From: Sphingopyxis italica
Lineage (GTDB): Bacteria; Pseudomonadota; Alphaproteobacteria; Sphingomonadales; Sphingomonadaceae
Length of the DNA stretch: 64,000 nucleotides
Direction of reading: 5' to 3'
Assembly (NCBI RefSeq): GCF_011926545.1
Contig: NZ_JAATIT010000002.1
Coordinates: forward strand, 186,001 to 250,000
Both the position numbers and the translations under genes were made by a program. The notes under the pieces were generated by a model. The model ran no database searches. It had not been told where the DNA came from and was given only the letters and a program-made list of their open reading frames with translations. Shown here piece after piece: positions 45,316 to 55,970 of this stretch (positions are counted from its first letter, which is position 1; each line of letters starts with the position of its first letter).

Positions 45316-46956
45316 GTGACCGCTGACTCGATGATTGCGACCATCTTGCGCCAGGCGCCCGCAGACCGCCGCGCGAGCATCACCGCGTGGCGACAACTTT
45401 CCGATATTCTGGCTCAGCGCGGCAATCAACTGGGCGATGACGATATTCGCCGCAGCCTGCACGCGCTCGCCGTATTGCGGCCACGGGTCCCCGAGGCGGT
45501 GCGTCGCGACTGCGCGCGCGCGATCGCGCGCCACGGCCGTTTCGCGCCGCTCGTCGCGCTCTATGCCAATGACGTTCCGGCGGTATCGGCGATCATGCTG
45601 CGCGAGGTGCGGCTGGCCGAGGCCGACTGGCTGGCGCTGTTGCCCGCGACGAGCGCGATGGCGCGATCGGTGCTCGCGGGGCGCCGCGACCTGCCGCAAG
45701 GCGTCGCCCGCGCGCTCGCCAGCCTCGGCAGCGCCTCGGTGGCCTTGCCGCAGCCGGCGAGCGCGGCGGTCGAGGAGCCGGCCGCGACCGGGCAAGCGAC
45801 ACTCGAACCGGTGGCCGATAACGGCCCCAGCCAGATCAGCGAGCTCGTCCGCCGGATCGACAAATATCAATCGACTCGCGGCCAGCCCGCTGCGCCGCGC
45901 CCGCCGCGCGCCGCCTTCCTGTTCGAAACCGGGCCCGACGGCGTGATTCACTGGGTCGACGGCGTGACGCGCGGAGCGGTCATCGGGCTGTCGATCGCCG
46001 AGGCGGCCTTCGGCGGCGAACCCGGCGCCGACGGTGTCGCCGCCGGCGCGTTCCGCCAGCGGGCGGAGATCATCAACGCGCGCATGCTGCTGGAGGGAAC
46101 AGCCGCCGAAGCCGGTGAATGGCGCTTTTCGGCGCTGCCCTGGTTCGATCCTGCGACCGGCCAGTTTCGCGGCTATCGCGCGAGCGCGCGGCGTCCGCAG
46201 CGCAATGAAACGCCCTATGGCCGGACCGCGACCGAAGATTCGGGCGATTCGATTCGCCAGCTGATCCACGAGCTGCGCAGCCCGCTCAACGCGATTTCGG
46301 GTTTCGCGCAAATCATCTCGGGGCAGATGTTCGGGCCGGTGAGCCACGGCTATCGCGCGATGGCCGACGCGATCGTTGCCGACGCCGCTTCGGTGCAGGC
46401 GATCATCGACGACCTTGAAACCGCGGCGCGCAGCGATGCGGCGCCCCCGGCGGACTCCGCCGAAGAGATCGTCGATATCGGGGCGATCGTGACGCAGATC
46501 GAGCGCGATCTCGCCGGGCTGCTGGCCGACCAGCGCGTCGAACTCAGCATCTCGCGCGTCGGCGGACCCTTTCTCGGGCTCGCCAGCGACGCCAATGTGC
46601 GGCGCATGGTCGGTCGCTTGCTCACCGCGCTCGTCGATGTGTCCGAACCGGAGGCGACTTTGGTCGGGCAACTCGTCACCGAGTCGCGGCACGACGACAT
46701 GCTCCAGTTGCGGGTCGTCCGCCCGGCGGCGATCCGCTTCGCGACCGCGGCGGACCTGCTCGATCCGGGCTTCAGCCCCGAGGGCGAAGCGCCCGGCGCC
46801 GCCGTGCTCAGCCTCGGCTTCTCGCTCCGCTTGGTCGACAGCCTCGCCCGCGCGGTCGGCGGACGGCTCGATATCGGGCATAACGCCTTGACCTTGCATC
46901 TGCCCTCCGCCACCTCGAAGGCCGAGGCCGGGCTGGAGGCGCAGCAAGGCGAATAG
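45316..46956 (+). CDS. Sensor-histidine-kinase-like protein with degenerate ATPase domain
   Basis: The 546-residue cytoplasmic protein has a helical N-terminal region (about 1-150, HEAT-like Arg/Ala helices), a PAS-like middle (about 195-300), and a clear phospho-acceptor H-box LIHELRSPLNAISGFAQIISGQMFGPV at about 315-342, similar to DivJ/PdhS-type kinases. The following catalytic domain is unusual: the N-box asparagine position reads RLLTALVD, there is no DxGxG motif, and the G2 box is LSLGFSLRLV. It may act mainly as phosphatase, scaffold or pseudokinase. GTG start; an ATG five codons later is possible. Confidence 0.78.
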   Translation: MTADSMIATILRQAPADRRASITAWRQLSDILAQRGNQLGDDDIRRSLHALAVLRPRVPEAVRRDCARAIARHGRFAPLVALYANDVPAVSAIMLREVRLAEADWLALLPATSAMARSVLAGRRDLPQGVARALASLGSASVALPQPASAAVEEPAATGQATLEPVADNGPSQISELVRRIDKYQSTRGQPAAPRPPRAAFLFETGPDGVIHWVDGVTRGAVIGLSIAEAAFGGEPGADGVAAGAFRQRAEIINARMLLEGTAAEAGEWRFSALPWFDPATGQFRGYRASARRPQRNETPYGRTATEDSGDSIRQLIHELRSPLNAISGFAQIISGQMFGPVSHGYRAMADAIVADAASVQAIIDDLETAARSDAAPPADSAEEIVDIGAIVTQIERDLAGLLADQRVELSISRVGGPFLGLASDANVRRMVGRLLTALVDVSEPEATLVGQLVTESRHDDMLQLRVVRPAAIRFATAADLLDPGFSPEGEAPGAAVLSLGFSLRLVDSLARAVGGRLDIGHNALTLHLPSATSKAEAGLEAQQGE

Positions 46957-46982
46957 GCCTTCGAGGCTGGGCGAAGGGGGGC

Positions 46983-47999
46983 GTGGTGCAGCCTGCGGGC
47001 AGTTTCTTTGCATATCCGGCCGCGTCGGAGATGGTCACGCTGGATTCGGGCGAAAAGCCGCGTTTCTGGGTGACGATCGATACCGAAGAGGATTTCGATT
47101 GGGATGCGCCGTTCGCGCGCACCGGCTATCGCCTCGCGTCGGTCCCCGCGCTCGCCGAATGCCAGGGCTATTTCGAACGCGCGGGGGTGAAACCGATCTA
47201 TCTGGTCGACTGGCCGATCGTCGCCGACGACCGCGCAGTCGAAATCCTCGGCGCCGCGCGGAACGCGGGCCGCTGCGAGATCGGGGCACAGCTTCATCCG
47301 TGGGTGACCCCGCCGTACGAAGAAGATGTGAACGAGCGCAACAGCTATACCGGAAATCTGCCTGCCGAACTGCAGCGCGCCAAAATGACCGCGCTGCGCG
47401 ATGCGATCCGCGACCGGTTCGGTGTCCAGCCGACCGCCTATCGCGCCGGGCGCTATGGCCTTGGCCCCGACACCGCGGCGATGCTCGCCGAACTCGGCTT
47501 TCGCTGCGACACATCGGTCCGCAGCGGTTTCGATTATCACGCGGGCCATGGCCCCGACTATCGCGAAGCGCCGCTTCATCCCTGGTGGGTCAAGGTCGGG
47601 CAGGGGGCCGTGCTCGAAATGCCCGTCACCACGGTTTTCGGAGGGCTGCTCGGGCGCGCAGGGCGCTGGCTTTATCATCGCACCTCGTCGAACAGCCATG
47701 CGGCGCTTGCCCGGCTGGGCCTCGCCGAACGGATCGCGCTGACGCCCGAGGGCATTCCGGCCGAGCGTGCGTGCATAGCGATCGACATCGCGATCGACCT
47801 CTGCCTGCCGGTGCTGAACTTCTCCTTCCACTCGCCGTCGCTGCAGCCGGGCAACACCCCCTATGTCCGCAGCCAGGCCGACCTCGACCTCTTCTATCGC
47901 TGGTGGGACGTCGTGCTCGGCCATCTCGCGCGGCGCGGGGTCGAGGCGACGACCGCCGCCGGGATATTGGCGATGGCCGAGCGGAAGGCGGCGCGCTGA
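46983..47999 (+). CDS. Polysaccharide deacetylase family protein (WalW-like)
   Basis: The 338-residue protein has a NodB-like fold: PRFWVTIDTEEDFDWD supplies the acidic and histidine-class metal region, IGAQLHPWVTPPYEE contains the paired metal histidine motif, TAYRAGRYGLGPDT the arginine/tyrosine step, and LNFSFHSPSLQPGNTPYV the late catalytic histidine. It probably acts on a cell-surface or capsular sugar. No signal peptide is seen, so it may work in the cytoplasm. Start is a GTG with AGGGGG upstream; an ATG 16 codons later is an alternative. It follows the kinase-like gene closely. Confidence 0.85.
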   Translation: MVQPAGSFFAYPAASEMVTLDSGEKPRFWVTIDTEEDFDWDAPFARTGYRLASVPALAECQGYFERAGVKPIYLVDWPIVADDRAVEILGAARNAGRCEIGAQLHPWVTPPYEEDVNERNSYTGNLPAELQRAKMTALRDAIRDRFGVQPTAYRAGRYGLGPDTAAMLAELGFRCDTSVRSGFDYHAGHGPDYREAPLHPWWVKVGQGAVLEMPVTTVFGGLLGRAGRWLYHRTSSNSHAALARLGLAERIALTPEGIPAERACIAIDIAIDLCLPVLNFSFHSPSLQPGNTPYVRSQADLDLFYRWWDVVLGHLARRGVEATTAAGILAMAERKAAR

Positions 48000-48067
48000 G
48001 GTTGGCGCTTGCCAACGCGCCGCACCGTCCGCTATCGCCCGCATATCCCCAACCGGGTTTCGAGAGG

Positions 48068-48143
48068 GGGCCTGTAGCTCAATGGTTAGAGCTGGCCGCT
48101 CATAACGGCTAGGTTGCGGGTTCGAGTCCTGCCGGGCCCACCA
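48068..48143 (+). tRNA. tRNA with CAT anticodon, probably tRNA-Ile2 (lysidine type)
   Basis: A 76-base cloverleaf with encoded CCA; acceptor GGGCCTG pairs with CGGGCCC, anticodon loop CTCATAA (CAT at 48101-48103). The C4-G69 and C5-G68 pairs and discriminator A fit the isoleucine tRNA that TilS modifies, rather than elongator or initiator Met. The three CAT types are easily confused. Confidence 0.85.
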
Positions 48144-48214
48144 TTCCCTCCTTCATTTCCCTTGCAAATCGAAACTGATGACGGTCCAGTGCGCCGGCAG
48201 AAGGAGAGGGACAT

Positions 48215-49690
48215 ATGGGGAAGCGGCGGACGATCCTGATCGGGGGTCTGGCGATCATCGCGATCGTGGCGGGAACGGTGGCGGTGCGCACCGCGACCTT
48301 TGCGCCAACGGATATTGCGGACGGCAGCGGCGTCCGGCTTGCCGCGGTACCCGCCTATAACCTCGGCACCGCGGTCGAACATCTGAGCGCCGCGGCGCAG
48401 ATCCGGACGATCTCGCATCAGGATGCCGCCGACAACGACGTCGCCGAGTGGGACAAGCTTCACGCGTGGCTCGCGGCGACCTATCCCGCGACGCATGAGG
48501 CGATGACGCGCACGATCCTGCCGAACCGCACGCTCATCTATCACTGGCCGGGCAGCGACGCGTCGCTCGCGCCGATCATCGTCATGGCGCATCAGGATGT
48601 GGTGCCGGTGACCGAAGGGACCGAAGGCGACTGGAAATATCCGCCCTTCGCGGGGACGATCGCCGAAAAGGCGGTCTGGGGACGCGGAACCGTCGACGAC
48701 AAGGGATCGCTGATCGGCCTGTTCGAGGCGATCGAGGCGCTGGCCACGCGAGGGTTCCAGCCGAAACGCGGCATCTATCTGGTGTCGGGCCACGACGAGG
48801 AAGCCGGCGGGTCGGGCGCCGCCGCGGCGGCCGCCAAGCTGAAGGCCGAGGGCGTGCGCGCGCTCTATACGCTCGACGAGGGCAGTGTCGTGCTGCTCGA
48901 TACCCCGGTGATCGACGGCCCCGCCATCCTGATCGGCGTCGCCGAAAAGGGCTATGCGACGCTGAAAGTCACCGCCAACGCGCCCGGTGGGCACAGCTCG
49001 ATGCCGCCCGCCGAAACCGGGGTGACGACGCTCGCGCGCGCGGTGCTCGACATCACCGAAAAGCCCTTCCCGATCGAGATGCGCGGCCCCGGCGCGGCGA
49101 TGGTCGAGGCGCTCGCGGCGCACAAGGGCGGGACGACGAAGATGGCGGTCGCGAACCGCTGGCTGCTCGGCTATCTGCTCGAAAACCAGCTTTCGGCCTC
49201 GCCCTCGTCGGCGGCCGCCTTTCACACCACGATCGCGCCGACGATGCTGGAAGGCAGCCCCAAGGAGAATGTCCTGCCGCAATCGGCCACCGCGCTGATC
49301 AACTATCGCATCGCGCCATGGAACAGCTCGGCCGACGTCATGGCGCGCGCCAAGGCCGCGGTGGGCGATGCGCCGGTCGAACTCAGCTGGGTCAAGCCGC
49401 CGAACGAGCCGTCGCGCGTGTCGTCGACGAGTTCGCAGGGCTGGAAATATGTCGTCGCGGCCGCGCGCGCCGATGCGCCAGGCGCCGTTGTCGCGCCCTA
49501 TCTGGTCGTTGCCGCGACCGACAGCCGCAGCATGGAGCCGATTTCGGAGGATGTGTACCGCTTCATGCCGATGCACTTCACGCTGAAGGAAACCGCGATG
49601 ATCCACGGCACCAACGAACATATGACGATCGACAGCTTCAAACGCATGATCGATTTCTATGCGCGACTGATTGCGACGTCTGCGGGATAG
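48215..49690 (+). CDS. M20 family metallopeptidase (carboxypeptidase S-like)
   Basis: The 491-residue enzyme has an N-terminal membrane anchor or signal (ILIGGLAIIAIVAGTVAV), then the M20 catalytic domain: IVMAHQDVVPVTEG with the metal histidine, WGRGTVDDKGSLIGL, LVSGHDEEAGGSGAA with the catalytic glutamates, and a C-terminal ligand in HGTNEHMTIDSF. It probably trims peptides in the periplasm. The length suits the longer carboxypeptidase PM20D1/CPS-type branch. It lies alone between two tRNA genes. Confidence 0.92.
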   Translation: MGKRRTILIGGLAIIAIVAGTVAVRTATFAPTDIADGSGVRLAAVPAYNLGTAVEHLSAAAQIRTISHQDAADNDVAEWDKLHAWLAATYPATHEAMTRTILPNRTLIYHWPGSDASLAPIIVMAHQDVVPVTEGTEGDWKYPPFAGTIAEKAVWGRGTVDDKGSLIGLFEAIEALATRGFQPKRGIYLVSGHDEEAGGSGAAAAAAKLKAEGVRALYTLDEGSVVLLDTPVIDGPAILIGVAEKGYATLKVTANAPGGHSSMPPAETGVTTLARAVLDITEKPFPIEMRGPGAAMVEALAAHKGGTTKMAVANRWLLGYLLENQLSASPSSAAAFHTTIAPTMLEGSPKENVLPQSATALINYRIAPWNSSADVMARAKAAVGDAPVELSWVKPPNEPSRVSSTSSQGWKYVVAAARADAPGAVVAPYLVVAATDSRSMEPISEDVYRFMPMHFTLKETAMIHGTNEHMTIDSFKRMIDFYARLIATSAG

Positions 49691-49727
49691 ACTCGGGCGA
49701 GAAGCCTGTCTAAGGCGCCCTCAGCGT

Positions 49728-49805
<78 letters not shown>

Positions 49806-49843
49806 ATGCTGCCGCCAAGGTTGCAAGCGACGGCCTTTACGCG

Positions 49844-50443
49844 CTATTTCGCCCGGATATCGAATTGGGCGGAAGGGAAATTGCAGGACTGCACCTCTTC
49901 CAACAGCCGCTTAAACTCTAAACGATATCCGTCTATGGCGTCGGCATTCAAAGCGTAATCGTATATGTGCCGCAAAACCTCGGCTTCATTGCGGGCGGCG
50001 ACCAGCGCTCCCTGATCGACCCGGTCGATTTGCGTTGTCTTTCGCGTCGTCGAGATGCTGGGTGTAAGATAATATACCTTTTCCTGGCCTTTGATCTCTA
50101 TCCACTGCAGATGGCCGTGCGCAATCGCATTGCGCACTTCGGTGAACGGCATGACCTCCTTCACCGTCTTTTCGAACGTCGGATATTGGGCGCGAAACTC
50201 TTCGGGTGACGACCGAAAGGCTTCCAGGATCACATTCAGACGCGCGGCGGGGCTTTCGATACGTCCAATAGCACGCAAAGCGACAATATGGTTCGTGCCG
50301 ACCAGATGGCCGAAAGATAACGCGAGCGTGGTTTCAAGATATTCCCACGCAGAAAGAGCCTTGCCCACCGCCAGAAAAATCTCGTCTGACGTCCGGCTCC
50401 CCGTTTCGGAAATTACCAACTCATAGGGCTTCTTTTTTGCCAT
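49844..50443 (-). CDS. HEPN-like hypothetical protein beside tRNA-Pro
   Basis: The 199-residue, mainly helical soluble protein contains VRNAIAHGH near residue 104: Arg104-Asn105 then His109, which fits the R-(N/D/H)-x(3-5)-H motif of HEPN RNases. The surrounding helices (FLAVGKALSAWEYLETTLALSFGHLVG) also resemble HEPN bundles. Base composition is lower in GC than its neighbours. No obvious partner antitoxin, nucleotidyltransferase or restriction gene is adjacent. It could be a solitary toxin-like or defence gene, or a domesticated protein. No family name assigned. Confidence 0.72.
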   Translation of the reverse strand: MAKKKPYELVISETGSRTSDEIFLAVGKALSAWEYLETTLALSFGHLVGTNHIVALRAIGRIESPAARLNVILEAFRSSPEEFRAQYPTFEKTVKEVMPFTEVRNAIAHGHLQWIEIKGQEKVYYLTPSISTTRKTTQIDRVDQGALVAARNEAEVLRHIYDYALNADAIDGYRLEFKRLLEEVQSCNFPSAQFDIRAK

Positions 50444-50479
50444 CGCGAATATCCTGGTTGCGCATGATCAAAGGGGCAC

Positions 50480-50517
50480 AAAAAAGACGGCCTTCCCGAA
50501 GGAAGACCGTCCTTTTT
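50480..50517 (-). terminator. Rho-independent terminator of the Ala-rich lipoprotein gene
   Basis: On the minus strand, GGACGGTCTTCC and GGAAGGCCGTC enclose a TTCG tetraloop and are followed by at least six T residues. The mirror arrangement would also terminate plus-strand transcripts. Confidence 0.9.
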
Positions 50518-50548
50518 CGTTTCGGTCAATGCCCCGGAGGGCTGTGAC

Positions 50549-50833
50549 TTACTTCGTCGCTTCAGCCGGAGCGGCAGCGGCGTCAGCCGGAGCAGCGGCA
50601 GCGTCGGCCGGAGCGGCAGCGGCGTCAGCCGGAGCAGCGGCTTCGGCGCCAGCGGCAGCAGCGTCGGCACCAGCGGCAGCGGCTTCGGCGCCGGCAGCGG
50701 CGGCGTCGGCGCCTTCTTCAGCAACAGCTTCGGCAGCCGGAGCTTCGGTGGTGGCTTCTTCAGCAGCCTTTTCACCGCAAGCGGCGAGGGCGAACATGCT
50801 GGCAGCAACGGCGATAGCAGCAAACTTCTTCAT
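50549..50833 (-). CDS. Small Ala-rich repeat lipoprotein
   Basis: The 94-residue protein has a lipoprotein signal peptide with lipobox LAAC (Cys19). The mature part is a low-complexity tail of Ala, Glu, Asp and Pro built from imperfect repeats (AAAAGAEA and ADAAAAPA units). Such short lipoproteins are common in sphingomonads with no known function. A strong terminator follows, suggesting an efficiently transcribed single gene. Confidence 0.85.
   Translation of the reverse strand: MKKFAAIAVAASMFALAACGEKAAEEATTEAPAAEAVAEEGADAAAAGAEAAAAGADAAAAGAEAAAPADAAAAPADAAAAPADAAAAPAEATK
50566..50712 (-). repeat. Coding tandem repeats in the Ala-rich lipoprotein gene
   Basis: Near-identical units of about 18 and 24 bases (on the plus strand CCGGAGCGGCAGCGGCGTCA and relatives) are arrayed in frame. 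Likely to vary in copy number by slippage. Confidence 0.75.
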
Positions 50834-50980
50834 GATGTGTGGGCTCCCTAAAATGCCTTTCCGCGTCCGGGAAAACTTCCCGTACCGCGAGCGGCGGGAT
50901 TTAGCCTTTCCGCGTGAATCGTCAACAAAAATAATTGAGATGGTCGGCGTGCGCGGGAATCTGTCATTTATCCGTAACGG

Positions 50981-52378
50981 TCAGGGAAGCTCGCTATCCT
51001 CGCTGTTCGCGAGAATCGCCAGAACCGCGCTCCAGACCACGACATTTTGCCGCAACTGGACGGGATCGATCTTGTCGAGCGTGTCGTCCGGCGTGTGGTG
51101 CAGGTCGAAATAACGCGTGCCATCTTGGGCCAGATCGACCGCGGGAACCCCCGCCTGAACGAGCGCGCCGATGTCGGCGCCGCCGTTCGCCGGCTGCCGA
51201 CCGCGAACGACGCCGAACGGCATCACCGCGGCGGCGAGCCGGTCCGAAAGCGCCTTGGCGCTGTCGGGCAGCTTGAAGTCGATCCGCCACACACGATCGG
51301 CGCCGAAGTCGGATTCGAGCGCGACGGCGTGTTTCTCGGTCCCGTGCGCGTCGAAATAGGCCTGGCCGCCGAAGACGCCGACCTCTTCGGCGCCCGCCCA
51401 CAAGACGCGGATCGTGCGGCGCGGCTGGCCGGCGGTCATCACATGCTTGGCGGCGGCGGCGACGATCCCGCAGCCCGCCGCGTCGTCGATCGCGCCGGTG
51501 CCGAGATCCCAGCTGTCGAGGTGGCAGGCGACGATGACCGGACTCGCGGCGGGGTCGCGCCCCGGAACTTCGGCGATGACGTTGCCCGACTTCTTCGTGC
51601 CGAGGTTCCGCGGGGTCAGGACCAGCTTCATCCGCAGCGGTCCGGATGCCGTGCCCGCCGTCACGCGCTTCCACTGGCGGACGAGCTGGTCGGCATCGGG
51701 GTTGGAGATGGCGCCCGCCGGAATCGGCTTCACGCCGGGCTCGAAATTGGTGCCGCCGGCGTGCGGGTTGCGATGATCGTCGGTGCCGATCGCGCGGATG
51801 ACGGTCGCGATCGCGCCCTTCTTGGCCGCGACATTGGCGCCGGTGAAGCGGCCGCGGCCGTAAGTGCCATAGCCGCTGCCGTCCTGGGCGGGTGCCATCT
51901 GGTGGTCGATGAAGACGATCTTGCCCTTCACTTGGGTGTCGGGCGCCGCGACGAGCGCGTCGAAGCTCTCGAAATAGGCGATGTCGCCCTCAAGACCCTT
52001 GGCGCCGGTCGAGGCGCTGGTGCCGAGCGCGGTGATCGCTAGTTTTTGCGGCAGGAAGGGGCTGGTCAGCCAGGCCTCTTCCTCGCCGCGCACCCACACG
52101 GACATGTCGAACGGTTCGTCGCGGACATTGGCGAAACCCATCGATTGCAGCCGCGCCACCGCCCATTTGCGCGCGGCCGCCTCGGCTTCGGTGCCCGCCA
52201 TCCGCTGTCCGATTTCGGTCGTGAGGTCCTCGGTGATCGACCAGGCGAGGTCGTCGCCACGCTGCGCGAGATCGACCGCGCTCGGCGGCGGCGGAGTCTG
52301 CGCCGACAGCGGCGATACGAGAAGGGCGAGGCTCGCGCCACCAAGCGCGAGAAGGCGGGCAGGGACAGGGTTCGTCAT
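50981..52378 (-). CDS. M28 family zinc metallopeptidase, secreted
   Basis: The 465-residue enzyme has a signal peptide (about 1-26, LLVSPLSA), an N-terminal helical region, a PA-like inserted domain (about 125-260), and the M28 catalytic core: IVACHLDSWDLGTGAIDDAAG (metal His/Asp), LWAGAEEVGVFGG (catalytic Glu), ALESDFGAD and HHTPDDTLDKID for the other ligands. It resembles glutamate carboxypeptidase-II/PgcP-type aminopeptidases acting in the periplasm. It is a single gene divergent from ettA. Confidence 0.93.
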   Translation of the reverse strand: MTNPVPARLLALGGASLALLVSPLSAQTPPPPSAVDLAQRGDDLAWSITEDLTTEIGQRMAGTEAEAAARKWAVARLQSMGFANVRDEPFDMSVWVRGEEEAWLTSPFLPQKLAITALGTSASTGAKGLEGDIAYFESFDALVAAPDTQVKGKIVFIDHQMAPAQDGSGYGTYGRGRFTGANVAAKKGAIATVIRAIGTDDHRNPHAGGTNFEPGVKPIPAGAISNPDADQLVRQWKRVTAGTASGPLRMKLVLTPRNLGTKKSGNVIAEVPGRDPAASPVIVACHLDSWDLGTGAIDDAAGCGIVAAAAKHVMTAGQPRRTIRVLWAGAEEVGVFGGQAYFDAHGTEKHAVALESDFGADRVWRIDFKLPDSAKALSDRLAAAVMPFGVVRGRQPANGGADIGALVQAGVPAVDLAQDGTRYFDLHHTPDDTLDKIDPVQLRQNVVVWSAVLAILANSEDSELP

Positions 52379-52505
52379 GCCCTTGTCCTAGCGGGGCAAT
52401 TCGGCCTGCCGCAAGCGCCGATTGCCAATCGCGCCCCCATTCGCTAACCGGCGCGCAACTCTCCCGGCCGCATGCGCGGCCCAGCCAGACTTCGGAGCAT
52501 ATCCC

Positions 52506-54185
<1,680 letters not shown>

Positions 54186-54190
54186 GCGGA

Positions 54191-54637
54191 ATGGCGGGGG
54201 AGGGCACGCCAATTTCTTCGAGCGCGATCCGTATGGATGCGGACGCGCTCAACGCCTTCATGGCGGAGGCCTTCCCTCAGTCGGAGCCCGGCTCGCGCGG
54301 CCATGTCATGTCGGCTGTGCCGGGACATATCCAGGCGCGGCTCGATCCCACCGACAAGGCGTTACGCCCCGGCGGGCTGATCTCCGGCCCGACGCAGATG
54401 GGCTTTGCCGACATGGCGGCCTATGCGCTCGTCCTCGCGCATATCGGCCCGGTCGCGATGGCGGTGACGAGCGCGCTCAACTACCAGTTCCTGCGCCCGT
54501 GCCGTCCGGGGCCGCTGTTCGCCGACGCGTTCATGCTGCGCCTCGGCAAGCGGCTTGCGGTGATGGACGTGCGGATATGGACCGACGATGCCGAACGGCC
54601 GGTCGGGCAGGCGAATGTGACCTACGCGATTCCTTGA
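54191..54637 (+). CDS. PaaI-type hotdog-fold thioesterase
   Basis: The 148-residue protein has the hotdog pattern: ALRPGGLISGPTQMGFADMAAYALVL (central helix with conserved Gly/Asp) and MAVTSALNYQFLRPCRPGPLFADAFMLRLGKRLAVMDVRIW strands. Such enzymes hydrolyse acyl-CoA thioesters. It begins five bases after the ettA stop, so it may be co-transcribed. Substrate unknown. Confidence 0.85.
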   Translation: MAGEGTPISSSAIRMDADALNAFMAEAFPQSEPGSRGHVMSAVPGHIQARLDPTDKALRPGGLISGPTQMGFADMAAYALVLAHIGPVAMAVTSALNYQFLRPCRPGPLFADAFMLRLGKRLAVMDVRIWTDDAERPVGQANVTYAIP

Positions 54638-54685
54638 GGCGGGAGGCCGGGTTCGGCCTTAAGGTGCCGCTCCATTTTCTCACTT

Positions 54686-54757
54686 CGTCATTCCCGCGAA
54701 AGCGGGAACCCAGTGGCGACGGTTGCTCGCTGGGTTCCCGCTTTCGCGGGAATGACG
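54686..54757 (+). repeat. Intergenic palindromic repeat pair, same family as 40179-40256
   Basis: CATTCCCGCGAAAGCGGGAA and TTCCCGCTTTCGCGGGAATG in inverted orientation with about 24 bases between; outer ends CGTCA / TGACG. Confidence 0.9.
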
Positions 54758-54812
54758 AATGTTGGGTGCGTCCGCTATCACGCCCCAGACCGACATCGGG
54801 AAAACGCTGCCC

Positions 54813-55961
54813 CTACCGCTTCATGCACTGACGCACATCGTCGCGCTTATATTCGCTGCAATTCCACAGCGCCTTTTCGAACCCTGCCTTGTCGTCGCGG
54901 AGGTAGGAAAAGCTCATCGCGGCGCGCTGCGTGTCGTTCATCGTATCGCTGTCGGGCTTCAGCACCGGGTTGGTCCAACCCATGAACTTGCAATAGGGCT
55001 TGTCGCCGCACAGCCGCAGCGCCGTGGTTACGAAGCTTTCGGGCGCGGCCTTGCGATCGAGCTGAATATAGATCGTGTCGCGGCCCGCGCTCTCGCCCGC
55101 GCCCGTGACGACCCGCGCTTCGCCCACCGCTGCATTCGCGTCGACCGGAGCGGTGTCAGCGGAAAGTCCCAGCGCGATGGCGTGGAGCGGCGAAATCGTC
55201 GCGAGCTTCGCGACCGGTCCGTCGCTGCCCGACACGGCGCCGCGAAAGGCACCCGGCGTCCCCCAATAGCCCGGCCAGCGGAAGAAGAGATGGGTATCGA
55301 CGATCGCGATCTTCTCGAGGCTGTCGCTCCAATAGGGGCGGACCCAGTCGGTATGGTAATGGGTCGCTAGGCCGACGCGCGGATCGGTGCCGCCCGACAG
55401 CATCAGATCGGCATTGCTGCGCGCGCGTTGCCACGCCGCGTCCGAATATCGGCGGCTGAGCGCGCCGTCGCAAGTGAAGGTGAACTGGCAACCCGTCGCG
55501 CGTTCCGCCCCCTGAAACACCACGCCGCAGATCGATTTCGGGAAGGCGGGGTGGCGCGCGCGATTGATCACGACCTGTCCGACCGCCTGCTGCCCCTTGG
55601 CGTCGTCGCCCGCTTCATAGAGCATCGCGGCGGCCAGGCAGTCGCGCGCGCGCGCCTTGGCATCGCCGCCGCCGGCATAGACGAAGGGCCGCGCGGCAAC
55701 GAACCCCTTGGTGACGAGCGGAATCTTCAGGTTCTGGGTGCGCGCGTCGGCCTCGGTCACCGGCGCGAGTTCCATCGGCGGCGCGTCGGGGACGACGTCG
55801 GCGGGCGGCGCAACCGGATGCGGCCGCGCCATGTAATGTGCGCCGTCCTTTTCGCCGTTGGCATAAAGCACGCCGACGATCGCCGCGACGGCGAACAGGA
55901 CGAACAGCCAGCCCGTCCAGTCGCGCCGCGGCGGCACGGGTTGATCGCCGTCAAGGCGCAT
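54813..55961 (-). CDS. Cell wall hydrolase (SleB / Hydrolase_2 family), membrane-anchored
   Basis: The 382-residue protein has a short cytoplasmic start, one membrane helix (WLFVLFAVAAIVGVLYA, about 17-33), then the SleB-type amidase core: DCLAAAMLYEAGDDAKGQQAVGQVVINRARHPAFP, with VVFQG and GCQFTFTCDG, and YHTDWVRPYWS. It would cut peptidoglycan in the periplasm. The C-terminal 100 residues carry four cysteines (CGDKPYC, WNCSEY, RQCMKR) and could form a separate disulfide-bonded domain. It follows cysK closely on the same strand. Confidence 0.88.
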   Translation of the reverse strand: MRLDGDQPVPPRRDWTGWLFVLFAVAAIVGVLYANGEKDGAHYMARPHPVAPPADVVPDAPPMELAPVTEADARTQNLKIPLVTKGFVAARPFVYAGGGDAKARARDCLAAAMLYEAGDDAKGQQAVGQVVINRARHPAFPKSICGVVFQGAERATGCQFTFTCDGALSRRYSDAAWQRARSNADLMLSGGTDPRVGLATHYHTDWVRPYWSDSLEKIAIVDTHLFFRWPGYWGTPGAFRGAVSGSDGPVAKLATISPLHAIALGLSADTAPVDANAAVGEARVVTGAGESAGRDTIYIQLDRKAAPESFVTTALRLCGDKPYCKFMGWTNPVLKPDSDTMNDTQRAAMSFSYLRDDKAGFEKALWNCSEYKRDDVRQCMKR

Positions 55962-55970
55962 CGCGAGGGC

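Noticed and set aside
45232..47013. 593-codon minus-strand frame opposite the kinase-like gene
   Set aside because: Arg/Ala-rich with no motif; the plus-strand frame has a clear H-box.
48109..48291. Minus-strand frame beginning opposite the CAT tRNA with GPAGLEPAT
   Set aside because: Same tRNA-antisense artefact.
50413..50823. Alternative Pro/Leu-rich frame over the Ala-rich lipoprotein gene
   Set aside because: The shifted reading of the tandem repeats; the other frame has a proper lipoprotein signal and terminator spacing.
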